Below are positions 1 through 6,292 of a stretch of 20,412 bases of DNA, piece by piece. The stretch is from SLRI01 sp964576715. Its GTDB lineage: Bacteria; Pseudomonadota; Alphaproteobacteria; Geminicoccales; Geminicoccaceae. Both the position numbers and the translations under genes were made by a program. Position 1 is the stretch's first letter. Every line of letters begins with the position of its first letter. The notes below the pieces were generated by a model. It had not been told where the DNA came from. It ran no database searches and worked only from the letters and a program-made list of their open reading frames with translations. Location: positions 1-20,412 of the forward strand of contig CAZNWE010000069.1 of the NCBI GenBank assembly GCA_964576715.1. Reading direction: 5' to 3'.

Positions 1-456
1 TTCGGAATTATCAGCTAAATATATACTGGACAAGCGCGTTGCAGACTCCGGGGATATGCGTCGGCGTACATTCTCAAACTTCAACTCAATGTCGGCCTTT
101 TTTAAAATATTGGCCCTCACCTCTTCACCGTAATGAACAATAGATCCAAGGCCATCAGTCACAGCCCTATTCTGGCGAAGAAAGGCTGCTAAAAATATCG
201 TATTGGCCGCTCGTGGAGCTAGAACGCTGGACTGAAAATTGCCGTTTTGGAGGTCTTCGAGCGAGATTTCGCGCAACGGAGTGTGCACGGCCCTCAAGCC
301 AGCGTCATTATGCGCAGCAAAATCGGGAGACCAAAGGGTTCCGCAAAGACTCAAATTCCAACAAGGATAAAAATCATCGATGTCGATTCCGTGAGCATAT
401 TCGTTAGCCGCACGCATGTGCAGATTGGCTGGAAAATTCGATTCGATGTTGCCCAT
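1..456 (-). CDS. Hypothetical protein, 3' end cut by window edge
   Basis: An uninterrupted minus-strand frame runs from an ATG at 456 to the window edge, giving 152 residues with no stop. A TGA at 460-462 lies just upstream in the same frame, so this is the most upstream possible ATG. The protein begins MGNIESNFPANLHMRAANEY. Its visible end contains FENVRRRISPESATRLSSIY, which loosely recalls the small unknown family DUF2441 (an E..VR...P...RLSS-type segment). That resemblance is from memory and weak, so no function is assigned. No signal peptide or membrane segment is seen. Base composition is near half GC, well below the rest of the window, and codons such as TTA, ATA and AAT are common, suggesting horizontally acquired DNA. 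The Shine-Dalgarno match is poor. The ORF is real as a reading frame; its product is unknown. Confidence 0.6.
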   Translation of the reverse strand, partial: MGNIESNFPANLHMRAANEYAHGIDIDDFYPCWNLSLCGTLWSPDFAAHNDAGLRAVHTPLREISLEDLQNGNFQSSVLAPRAANTIFLAAFLRQNRAVTDGLGSIVHYGEEVRANILKKADIELKFENVRRRISPESATRLSSIYLADNSE

Positions 457-522
457 TGGTCACATCCGACAGTTATGGTGAGCTCTGAGATACACCTCGC
501 TATTTAACCGTTGAAGCGGAAC

Positions 523-847
523 TTACGCCAGGGTCGGCAACGGATCGCCGGTGAAGCGGGTGACGTTGATCTTGGTCTCACGCTTTCGTGCCTGGGCGAT
601 GTCGTAGCGGTTCTGCATGCCCATGAGGGTTTCCATTTGGACCCCGAAGGCTTTTTCGATGCGCAGCGCCATTACGAGGGAGAAGGTGGCGCGTTCGTTG
701 AGCAAGGACGGAGAGGGCTGGGCCGGTGACGCCGAGGACGCGGGCGGCGTCGGTCACCGTGAGGCCGTGGGGGGCGATGATCTCGTGCTTGACGAATCCG
801 CGGGGGTGGGGGGGGCTCTTCATGCGGATGCCGGGGGTGGGGCTCAT
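523..847 (-). pseudogene. higA: Frameshifted HigA-family antitoxin
   Basis: Two overlapping minus-strand frames together spell one HigA-type HTH antitoxin. The first, from an ATG at 847 (or 823), reads MKSPPHPRGFVKHEI and later VTDAARVLGVTGPALSVL. The second continues from about 702 with LNERATFSLVMALRIEKAFG and then METLMGMQNRYDIAQARKRE to a TAA at 523-525. One extra base near 700-706 separates them: 823 to 523 is 301 nt, one more than the 300 expected for 99 codons plus stop. HigA normally binds HigB toxin and represses their shared promoter. As read, the protein is shifted inside its HTH and should not be functional. No intact higB is adjacent. A sequencing error could mimic the shift. Confidence 0.75.
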
Positions 848-856
848 GGTGGCTTC

Positions 857-883
857 TCGGTGATCGTCCTCTTCATCGGGGTC
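857..883 (-). pseudogene. Possible higB toxin tail remnant
   Basis: In phase just upstream of the higA remnant, the minus strand reads DPDEEDDH followed by a CGA codon, 9 nt before the ATG at 847. Intact higB genes commonly end in ...DYH and stop shortly before higA, so this looks like an eroded toxin tail whose TGA became CGA. The match is only eight residues and could be chance. Confidence 0.25.
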
Positions 884-902
884 GCGGCTCGGGGCGGCAG
901 CG

Positions 903-931
903 TTGTCGATCAAGCGTCGGCATGATAAGAA
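903..931 (+). promoter_or_regulatory. Candidate sigma70-type promoter of parDE
   Basis: TTGTCG at 903-908 and TAAGAA at 926-931 are separated by exactly 17 nt. They lie in an AT-richer stretch just before parD. A Shine-Dalgarno-like CGGAGA precedes the parD start at 969. ParD-type antitoxins usually autorepress such promoters; no clear inverted repeat operator was found. Confidence 0.4.
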
Positions 932-968
932 TATTTGTGAACTTTTCCTAGACCTATCGGAGACCCGT

Positions 969-1226
969 ATGGCCACGATGACCATCTCGCTTCCCGATCC
1001 GATGAAGGCGTGGGTGGAGGAGCAAATTGCCGAGGGGGAGTATGCAACGTCCAGCGACTATGTGCGTGATCTGATCCGGCGCGATCGGGAGGCGCGGGAG
1101 CGGTCGGGGGCGCTCAGGCGGCTGATCGAGGAGGCCGAGGCGAGCGGCATCACCGAAAGTAGTGTCGAAGAGATTTTCGCCGAGGCGCGGGCGTTGTCGG
1201 ACGAGCGCGCCCGGCAGCGTGGGTAG
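969..1226 (+). CDS. parD: ParD-family antitoxin
   Basis: An 85-residue type II antitoxin. Residues 1-45 form a ribbon-helix-helix DNA-binding domain (MATMTISLPDPMKAWVEEQI, then the helix around YATSSDYVRDLIRRD). The charged helical tail (RERSGALRRLIEEAE onward) is the usual ParE-neutralising region. The family binds and blocks ParE and represses its own operon. The ATG at 969 is chosen because it begins the RHH strand and has CGGAGA 5-10 nt upstream; the ATG at 978 is the alternative. The stop overlaps the parE start by 8 nt, so toxin translation probably depends on antitoxin translation. It sits next to the decayed higA remnant. Confidence 0.9.
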   Translation: MATMTISLPDPMKAWVEEQIAEGEYATSSDYVRDLIRRDREARERSGALRRLIEEAEASGITESSVEEIFAEARALSDERARQRG

Positions 1227-1509
1227 CTATCGCCTATCCCGCCGCGCCAAGGCCGATCTGATTTCGATCTACCGCTGGTCGGAGGAGATGTTCGGGCGGG
1301 GCCAAGCGGATCGTTACGCGGCTCGGCTCACGGAAGTCTTCGCACTGATAGCCGCTTTTCCGGGGCTCGGGTACAGTGCGGATCATGTCAAGCGGGGCCT
1401 CCGCCGGATCGATGTCGGCAGCCATGCGGTGTTCTATCGCAAGACCGCAAGCGGCGTGCTGATCCTCGCCGTCCTGCACCAGCGCATGCGCCCCGATCTG
1501 CATCTATGA
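1219..1509 (+). CDS. parE: ParE-family toxin
   Basis: A 96-residue RelE/ParE-superfamily toxin, normal in length. Recognisable segments are SYRLSRRAKADLISIYRWSE at the N-terminus, a helix with RYAARLTEVFALIAAFPGLG, and the C-terminal strands RRIDVGSHAVFYRK and LILAVLHQRMRPDLHL. Characterised ParE proteins poison DNA gyrase; that activity is inferred here from family only. The start is a GTG at 1219 inside the end of parD (GTGGGTAG), giving an 8-nt overlap. The same frame is open further upstream, but that part lies entirely within parD and lacks family similarity. The gene ends 19 nt before the first copy of the palindromic repeat and converges on the XRE gene. Confidence 0.88.
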   Translation: MGSYRLSRRAKADLISIYRWSEEMFGRGQADRYAARLTEVFALIAAFPGLGYSADHVKRGLRRIDVGSHAVFYRKTASGVLILAVLHQRMRPDLHL

Positions 1510-1527
1510 AAAGTTGCGAGGGGGTGA

Positions 1528-1548
1528 CGGGGGAAATCATTTCCCCCG
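1528..1548. repeat. Palindromic repeat element A, copy 1
   Basis: A perfect palindrome around a central C at 1538, with core GGGGGAAATCATTTCCCCC and one extra C/G pair. It lies between the convergent ends of parE (1509) and the XRE gene (1588), 19 nt after parE. The preceding GTTGCGAGGGGG is shared with copy 2. It could end or stabilise both mRNAs, although no T-run follows it. Confidence 0.85.
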
Positions 1549-1566
1549 CCTGCTGCGGCAATGTTC

Positions 1567-1581
1567 GGAGGCATTGCCTCC
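1567..1581. repeat. Hairpin element B, copy 1
   Basis: GGAGGC and GCCTCC flank an ATT loop, forming a 6-bp stem. It lies 18 nt beyond element A, in the same arrangement as copy 2. The stem is shorter than in copies 2 and 3. An alternative pairing uses GCAATG at 1558-1563 with CATTGC at 1572-1577. Confidence 0.7.
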
Positions 1582-1587
1582 TCTGCC

Positions 1588-1890
1588 CTACTGCAGCTCG
1601 AGCTTGAGGGTCCGGCCCACGGCGCGTGCGGCTTTGGCGAGTGTGGCGAGGGTCACCGTGTCGTTGTCGGGGTCGAGGAGGCGGTCGAGTTGCGAGCGGC
1701 TGGTTGCTAGGCGCTTGGCCATCTCGACCTTGGAGATGCGCTGCTCTTGCATGGCGGCGGCAAGCTGGTAGGCGAGGACGCGCTTGATGGCGGTCTCGGT
1801 CGTCTGCTCAGAGGTGCCCTGTTCCCTCAGGAAGTCCGCGAAGAGCTGCCCGGCCTTTCCGGGTTCGGTATTCTCGATGCGCAGCGCCAT
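1588..1890 (-). CDS. XRE-family HTH antitoxin-like regulator
   Basis: A 100-residue protein. Residues 33-72 form an XRE/Cro-type helix-turn-helix (TAIKRVLAYQLAAAMQEQ, then ISKVEMAKRLATSRSQLDRL), followed by the family motif LLDPDNDTVTLATLAKAARA and a short strand RTLKLELQ. This family is common as the antitoxin/repressor half of RelE/HigB-type modules and also occurs alone. No RelE/HigB toxin is adjacent. Instead, the gene upstream (stop at 1897, 6 nt away) encodes a coiled-coil protein, so the two are likely co-transcribed. The first residues MALRIE and 18 nt of DNA are identical to an internal HigA segment at 656-673, raising doubt about whether the N-terminus is ancestral. It may be an orphan antitoxin or part of an unusual pair. 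Confidence 0.8.
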   Translation of the reverse strand: MALRIENTEPGKAGQLFADFLREQGTSEQTTETAIKRVLAYQLAAAMQEQRISKVEMAKRLATSRSQLDRLLDPDNDTVTLATLAKAARAVGRTLKLELQ

Positions 1891-1896
1891 TTCCGG

Positions 1897-2121
1897 TCAT
1901 ATGCTGACGAGGTCGAGGCGTCGTTCGATGCGGGTCAGGCTTTGGTCGAAGCCGTCGAGGCGGTGGTCGATGCGGACGATGTCGCGCTTGATGTCGACGA
2001 CGTTGCTCTCGAGCGACTGGAGGCGGCCGAGCATGTCGTCGAGCGCCTGCTCGATCCTGCGCTGGCCGCCGGTTAGCCGGAGCACATGCTCTCCGATGAA
2101 CTCGAGGGTGATCTCGCCCAT
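1897..2121 (-). CDS. Small coiled-coil protein
   Basis: A 74-residue protein starting MGEITLEFIGEHVLRL, followed by an almost continuous amphipathic helix (RRIEQALDDMLGRLQSLESN, then VVDIKRDIVRIDHRLDGFDQ and SLTRIERRLD) with heptad-like spacing of L, I and V. There is no membrane segment, signal peptide or catalytic motif. The ATG at 2121 is preferred over the one at 2130 because AGAAGG ends 9 nt upstream of it. Similar short proteins with an EFIGE start and coiled-coil body occur in alphaproteobacteria near DNA-binding or TA genes, but I know of no assigned function. It lies 6 nt upstream of the XRE gene and is probably in its operon. A partner or oligomerisation role is speculative. Confidence 0.65.
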   Translation of the reverse strand: MGEITLEFIGEHVLRLTGGQRRIEQALDDMLGRLQSLESNVVDIKRDIVRIDHRLDGFDQSLTRIERRLDLVSI

Positions 2122-2253
2122 CCACGGCATCCTTCTCTGCACGTGACGCAAAGATAGCCGATGCGGCGACGAAATGGAATCCCTCGCCGTCGTCGCGCAG
2201 CCGGATTGACCGTCGCTCCGCTGGCGTGCGATTCGCAAAAGTTGCGAGGGGGC

Positions 2254-2276
2254 CCGGGGGAAATCATTTCCCCCGG
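2254..2276. repeat. Palindromic repeat element A, copy 2
   Basis: A perfect odd palindrome centred on C2265 with the same core as copy 1, extended by CC/GG. It is preceded by AAAAGTTGCGAGGGGG, nearly as at copy 1. It lies in the 3' flank of the long catabolic operon. Confidence 0.88.
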
Positions 2277-2287
2277 ATACTCGAAAG

Positions 2288-2310
2288 GCGGGGAGGCAGC
2301 GCCTCCCCGC
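2288..2310. repeat. Hairpin element B, copy 2
   Basis: A perfect 10-bp stem with left arm GCGGGGAGGC, a 3-nt AGC loop and the exact complementary right arm. It starts 11 nt after element A and is followed by ACCCCACC, also seen after element B at copy 3. It is strong enough to act as an mRNA 3'-end barrier for the operon ending at 2433. Confidence 0.82.
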
Positions 2311-2432
2311 ACCCCACCGTTACTTTGGGTCGCGGGCGCTTTGAGGAGGCCGTCGATGCGGATGCTCCTGGCCGCTGCGAGCCACCGAGCTTGCGGCAAC
2401 CGCCCGCACTTCCCGGCCGGGCTCTCGAACAT

Positions 2433-3398
2433 TCAGCGTCCGAGCGCCTGCCGATACTGTTCCGCGTCCCAGCCGAGCAATGCTGCCTCCTCGGCTGCCG
2501 TGAACCGGAGCAGCTCGGCCCCGTCCGGGACGCGGGCCAGGACCAGCGCCAGGCAGAGCGCCAGCTCGTCCGCGGCGGGTGGGGCGTCTGCCGGCACATA
2601 GGCGCCGGCACCGGGCTCGAGAACGAGCTGCTGGCCAGGCCGGCGCTGGCCGGGTGCTGCAGCACCCGGGCCGAGGAAGATGACGTGGTCCGGGTAGTAG
2701 GAGCCGGCCGTCGCCATGGCGCGCAGCGTGGCGTCGTGGGCGAGTGCCTGCGCCCGGGGGTGGGCGACCGGCCGCAGGCCGGGACGTGAAGGCGCCTCGC
2801 CTGCCGGCAGCTCGCGGGCCGGCGCGTCGAGGCGGTGCTCGACCTCGCCGAGCAGCGCTGCCGTCGCCGCGAGGTCGTCGCCGGCCACGACCAGGCCGTG
2901 ATTGCCCATCACCACGACGTCGATCGCCCGGCTGTCCATGGCAGCACGGATCGCCCGGGTGAGCGGCAGGCCGGGGAAGACATAGGGGACGAAGGCCCAG
3001 CCGAGCCCCGCCAGCCGCTCGGCGAAGACCGCCTCGGCGTCGGCGCGGATGGCAATCGCGATGGTCCGCACCGAATGGGTGTGGATGACGAAGCGGTGCG
3101 GCAGGAGCGCGTGCAGGCTGGTCTCGATCGAGGGGCGCAAACCCGAGATATTGTGCGCCCGGATCGTTGCCGCCCTGACGTCGTCCTCGGTGCCGTGGTC
3201 GATGGCATCGAGAACCTTTGCCACATCGACCGGCACGAACAGGTCGCCGGCCTCGGCATCGGCGAGCCAGCGGCCGGAGGCCTTGACCCAGAGCGTGCCA
3301 TCCTGCTTGAGCGAGGTGTTGCCACCGGCGGCCTGGACCTGCTCGGGATCGCGGCCGAGCCTGGCGGAAAGCCGGGCCAGGGTCTCGAGATCAGCCAC
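2433..3398 (-). CDS. Class II aldolase/adducin-family protein
   Basis: A 321-residue protein of the zinc-dependent class II aldolase family, longer than FucA/AraD-type enzymes (~215-230 aa) and closer to the aldolase half of RhaD-like proteins. The active site looks intact: AAGGNTSL with the phosphate-binding GGNTS at 25-29, acidic E92 in SIETSLHALL, zinc ligands H106 and H108 in VIHTHS, and H167 in MGNHGL. Such enzymes cleave or epimerise sugar phosphates, often yielding DHAP plus an aldehyde. The start is a GTG at 3398 overlapping the kinase stop by 8 nt (GTGGCTGA), so the genes are coupled. A pentulose- or tetrulose-phosphate substrate is inferred from context. It is the last gene of the operon and not part of the classical ery set. 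Confidence 0.85.
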   Translation of the reverse strand: MADLETLARLSARLGRDPEQVQAAGGNTSLKQDGTLWVKASGRWLADAEAGDLFVPVDVAKVLDAIDHGTEDDVRAATIRAHNISGLRPSIETSLHALLPHRFVIHTHSVRTIAIAIRADAEAVFAERLAGLGWAFVPYVFPGLPLTRAIRAAMDSRAIDVVVMGNHGLVVAGDDLAATAALLGEVEHRLDAPARELPAGEAPSRPGLRPVAHPRAQALAHDATLRAMATAGSYYPDHVIFLGPGAAAPGQRRPGQQLVLEPGAGAYVPADAPPAADELALCLALVLARVPDGAELLRFTAAEEAALLGWDAEQYRQALGR

Positions 3399-4626
3399 GG
3401 CCGCGTCCGCCAAGGGCGAGCAGGGCGGTGCCGTAGGCGGCATCGGTGCCGCGCGCGGGCGCGAGCGGCACGCCCAGATGCCTGGCGCGAATCCGGGTCC
3501 AGGCGGGATTGCCGGCGCCGCCGCCGACCGTCCGCACCGAACCGAGCGGCGGCGCACCGAGCTCGGCCAGGCGCGCATAGGCCAGCGCCTCGACGCCGGC
3601 GATGCCCTCCATCAGCGCCTGCAGGAAACGGGGTCGATCGTCCGGCACGTCGGCAGGCGCGAAGACCATCGCCGGGTCGGCCAGCGGGAAGCGCTCGCCC
3701 GTGCCCGGCAGCGGGTGCCAGCCGCGATCGACCGGCTGGTCCGGCTTGAGCAATGGCGTGAGGGCCTCGATCTCGGCCATAGCGAAGAAGCGCAACAGCG
3801 CCCCGCCGCCGCTGTTCGACGCCCCGCCGGCGAGCCAGTGGCCGAGCAGCCGGTGGCTGTAGATGCCGTAATCGGGGGCGAAGATCGGCCGGTCGGAGAG
3901 CAGCTTGATGGTCAGCGTGGTGCCCAGAGCGGTTACCGCCTCGCCCGGCCGGCGCGCCCCGGTGGCGAGAAAGGACGCACACCCGTCGGTGGTGCCGGCA
4001 ACGACCATGGCACCGGCGAGCGGGCCATCGATCACCGGGCCAAGGTCGCTCCCCGGCTCGACCACTTCCGGCAGCACCTCGCGCCGGATGCCGAGGGCGT
4101 CGAGCCAGGCGGGCCAGCAGCGTGCCACCGGATCCCAGCCGAGCTTGAGCGCATTGTTGTCGTCGCTCACACCCGGGCGACCGGTCAGCCGGGCGGCCAG
4201 CCAGTCGGCCTGGTGCAGCGCATGAGCGGCGGCAGGATGGGTCGCAGAGAGGAGCAGCAGCCGGGCGGCAGGTGAGGTGCCACCGTGCGCCGCACTCTCG
4301 GGCGGGGCAAGTGCGGCGATCCGCCCGGCCAGTGGCGCCGCAGCGGCGTCGTTGTAGAGCGATGCCGCACCCAGCGGCCGGCCGTCGCGAGCGGTCAGCA
4401 GCAGCGTGCCCGAGGTGCCGTCCACCGCCACCCTGGCGATCACCCCGACCCCGGCGAGTTCGCCCACCACCTCGTCCATCGCCGCTGCCCAGCACGCCGG
4501 GTCGGCGGTGCCCGCCTCGAACGGCCGGTGCGCCTTGGCGACGACGGCACCGGCCGCATCGACGACGACCCCGCGCAGGCCCGAGGTGCCGCAGTCGATG
4601 CCGAGCGCCAGCGTCCGCTCAGGCAC
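3391..4626 (-). CDS. FGGY-family carbohydrate kinase, ribulokinase/XK-1-like
   Basis: A 411-residue sugar kinase. The N-terminal ATPase motif is GIDCGTSGLRGVVVD (9-23), followed by VDGTSGTLLL (69-78), SLYND (89-93), and the catalytic Asp D214 in GTTDGCASFL. The C-terminal nucleotide-binding part has GGGAGNPAW and RARHLGVPLA. The short length and the TSGTLLL...SLYND pattern resemble the D-ribulokinase/plant XK-1 branch rather than classical XylB, GlpK or EryA. It should phosphorylate a ketose in the cytoplasm; the sugar cannot be read from sequence. The start is GTG at 4626, overlapping the eryB-like stop by 8 nt (GTGCCTGA). It is followed by the aldolase with an identical overlap style, so kinase and aldolase probably act in sequence. 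Confidence 0.85.
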   Translation of the reverse strand: MPERTLALGIDCGTSGLRGVVVDAAGAVVAKAHRPFEAGTADPACWAAAMDEVVGELAGVGVIARVAVDGTSGTLLLTARDGRPLGAASLYNDAAAAPLAGRIAALAPPESAAHGGTSPAARLLLLSATHPAAAHALHQADWLAARLTGRPGVSDDNNALKLGWDPVARCWPAWLDALGIRREVLPEVVEPGSDLGPVIDGPLAGAMVVAGTTDGCASFLATGARRPGEAVTALGTTLTIKLLSDRPIFAPDYGIYSHRLLGHWLAGGASNSGGGALLRFFAMAEIEALTPLLKPDQPVDRGWHPLPGTGERFPLADPAMVFAPADVPDDRPRFLQALMEGIAGVEALAYARLAELGAPPLGSVRTVGGGAGNPAWTRIRARHLGVPLAPARGTDAAYGTALLALGGRGRG

Positions 4627-6145
4627 TGGCCCGCTCGCCCACCTGCGCGGCGCACCAGGCCTCGAAGGCGGCGCGCTCGGCCGCGGTCAGATGCAGGTAG
4701 TGCTTGGTCCGCCGCTCGAGAATGTCCGCCGCCGTCTCCGCCCACTCGACCCGGCGGAGATAGGCCACCTCGCGCTCGTAGAGCAGCCCGCCGAAATGGC
4801 GACCGAGATCGGCGAGGCTCCGGGCCCCCTCCAGCAGCCGTTCGCTGCGGCTGCCGTAGAGCCTGGCATAGTGCCGGGCGAGGCCCGCCGGCAGCCAGGC
4901 GAAGCGCTGCTCGAGCCCGGCGAGGTAGCGCTCGAAATCGGCATCCGGCAGGTCGCCGCCCGGCATCGGCACCCCGGCCGTCCACGGCCGGCGCATCTGC
5001 GGCAAGAACGGCTCGAGCTTGTCGAGCGCGTGCTCGGCAAGCTTGCGGTAGGTCGTGATCTTGCCGCCGAACACCGAGAGCATCGGCGGGCGGCCGGCGG
5101 CGGGCGTCTCCGGCTCGACCTCGAAGACGTAGTCGCGGGTCACCGCCGACGGGTTGTCGGCGTCGTCGTCGTAGAGCGGCCGCACGCCGGAGAAGCGGGC
5201 GAGGACGTCGGCCGGGCTCAGCGTTCCGGCGAAATAGCGGTTCACCACCGCCAGGAGATAGGCGACCTCGCTGTCCTCCACGACCGCCGCCGCCGGGTCG
5301 CCCTCGACCGGAATGTCGGTGGTGCCGATCAGCGCCTTGTCGCCCTCGTAGGGATTGACGAAGATCACCCGCTTGTCGGCGTTCTGCAGGAGATAGGCGT
5401 GGTCGCCCTCCCAGAACTTGCGGGTGACGATGTGCCCGCCCTTGACCAGGCGGACGCGGCGGCGGCTGTTCACCCCCGACACCCGGCCCAGCACCTCCTC
5501 GACCCAGGGCCCGGCGGCGTTGACGACGGCGCGCGCCCGGACGGTGCGCCGCCGCTGGCTGCGCCGATCGAGGAGCTCGATCCGCCAATCGGCACCGTCG
5601 CGCCGCGCCCCCGTGCAGGCCGTCCGGGTCAGGACCTCGGCACCGCGCTCGGCGGCGTCCAGGGCATTGAGGACGACCAGCCGCGCATCGTCGACCCAGC
5701 AGTCGGAGTACTCGAACGCCTTCTTGAAGAGCGGCTTGATCGGTAAGCCTTCCGGATCGCGGGTGAGATCGAGGGCACGCGTCGGCGGCAGCCGTCTGCG
5801 GCCGCCGAGATGGTCGTAGAGGAAAAGCCCGAGGCGAATGAGCCAGGCCGGGCGCTGCTCCGGGCTGTGCGGCAGGACGAAGCGCATCGGCCAGATGATG
5901 TGCGGTGCTGCCTCGAGCAGCACCTCGCGCTCGATCAGCGCCTCGCGGACCAGCCGGAACTCGTAGTATTCGAGGTAGCGCAGGCCGCCATGCACCAGCT
6001 TGCCCGAGCGCGAGGAGGTGCCCCAGGCGAGGTCCTCCATCTCGCAGAGCATGACCGAGAGACCGCGGCCGGCAGCGTCGCGGGCGATGCCGGCGCCGTT
6101 GACGCCGCCGCCGATGACCAGGAGATCGATCGGCTCTTCGGTCAT
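4619..6145 (-). CDS. eryB: GlpD-family polyol-phosphate dehydrogenase, probable EryB
   Basis: A 508-residue FAD-dependent dehydrogenase of the GlpD family (E. coli GlpD is ~500 aa). The FAD-binding motif GGGVNGAG is at 12-19, then GTSSRSGKLVHGGLRYLEYY (42-61), the mid-domain FVNPYEGDKALIGTTDIPVE, and FGGKITTYRKLAEHALDK near the C-terminal domain. EryB oxidises L-erythritol-4-phosphate to L-3-tetrulose-4-phosphate and passes electrons to quinone at the membrane. GlpD does the same with glycerol-3-phosphate, and sequence alone does not separate them. The neighbouring eryA, eryD-like and eryH-like genes favour EryB. The ATG at 6145 starts directly before the FAD fold; a GTG at 6211 is the in-frame alternative. 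A 147-nt gap upstream, unusual in this operon, may hold an internal signal. Confidence 0.82.
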   Translation of the reverse strand: MTEEPIDLLVIGGGVNGAGIARDAAGRGLSVMLCEMEDLAWGTSSRSGKLVHGGLRYLEYYEFRLVREALIEREVLLEAAPHIIWPMRFVLPHSPEQRPAWLIRLGLFLYDHLGGRRRLPPTRALDLTRDPEGLPIKPLFKKAFEYSDCWVDDARLVVLNALDAAERGAEVLTRTACTGARRDGADWRIELLDRRSQRRRTVRARAVVNAAGPWVEEVLGRVSGVNSRRRVRLVKGGHIVTRKFWEGDHAYLLQNADKRVIFVNPYEGDKALIGTTDIPVEGDPAAAVVEDSEVAYLLAVVNRYFAGTLSPADVLARFSGVRPLYDDDADNPSAVTRDYVFEVEPETPAAGRPPMLSVFGGKITTYRKLAEHALDKLEPFLPQMRRPWTAGVPMPGGDLPDADFERYLAGLEQRFAWLPAGLARHYARLYGSRSERLLEGARSLADLGRHFGGLLYEREVAYLRRVEWAETAADILERRTKHYLHLTAAERAAFEAWCAAQVGERASA

Positions 6146-6201
6146 GACGGCACCACGAAATGTAGCGAGGACGACCCGCCCCACGCCCCGCCGGATGTTC
6201 G

Positions 6202-6231
6202 CTGGCGGCACAGCCCCGGCAGCCCCGCCAG
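6202..6231 (-). other. Hairpin in the gap upstream of eryB
   Basis: CTGGCGG at 6202-6208 pairs with CCGCCAG at 6225-6231 around a GC-rich 16-nt loop. It sits in the only sizeable gap (6146-6292) within the kinase/dehydrogenase half of the operon. It could tune eryB expression or mRNA stability. No promoter is convincing, and in such GC-rich DNA a 7-bp stem may be chance. Confidence 0.3.
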
Positions 6232-6292
6232 GGAACGGTGGAGCGCGGGGAAGGCTCTCCGCCGGGCTCTGCTCCTCGTCATGACCGTCCTC

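Larger units (their letters stand above)
2131..2432. other. Gene-poor spacer with repeat copy 2
   Basis: No convincing gene is seen in these 302 nt. The part nearest 2131 should hold the promoter of the coiled-coil/XRE operon; the minus strand has TTCCAT, a 17-nt gap and TATCTT, a weak match. The middle holds repeat elements A and B, copy 2. The remainder, just downstream of the aldolase stop, contains no recognisable coding or T-rich terminator sequence. Confidence 0.5.

Noticed and set aside
1528..1548. Element A as a classical rho-independent terminator
   Set aside because: There is no T-run after the stem on either strand, so intrinsic termination is not supported even though the hairpin is strong.
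2073..2432. Minus-strand frame starting at the aldolase stop and running through repeat copy 2
   Set aside because: It reads through both hairpins and overlaps the coiled-coil gene; no ribosome site and no similarity.
4619..6145. Plain glycerol-3-phosphate dehydrogenase with a glycerol transporter operon
   Set aside because: The CUT1 importer with two ATPases resembles the Rhizobium glycerol system, but the adjacent kinase is EryA-like and not GlpK, and eryD- and eryH-like genes are present, so erythritol is favoured, though not proven.
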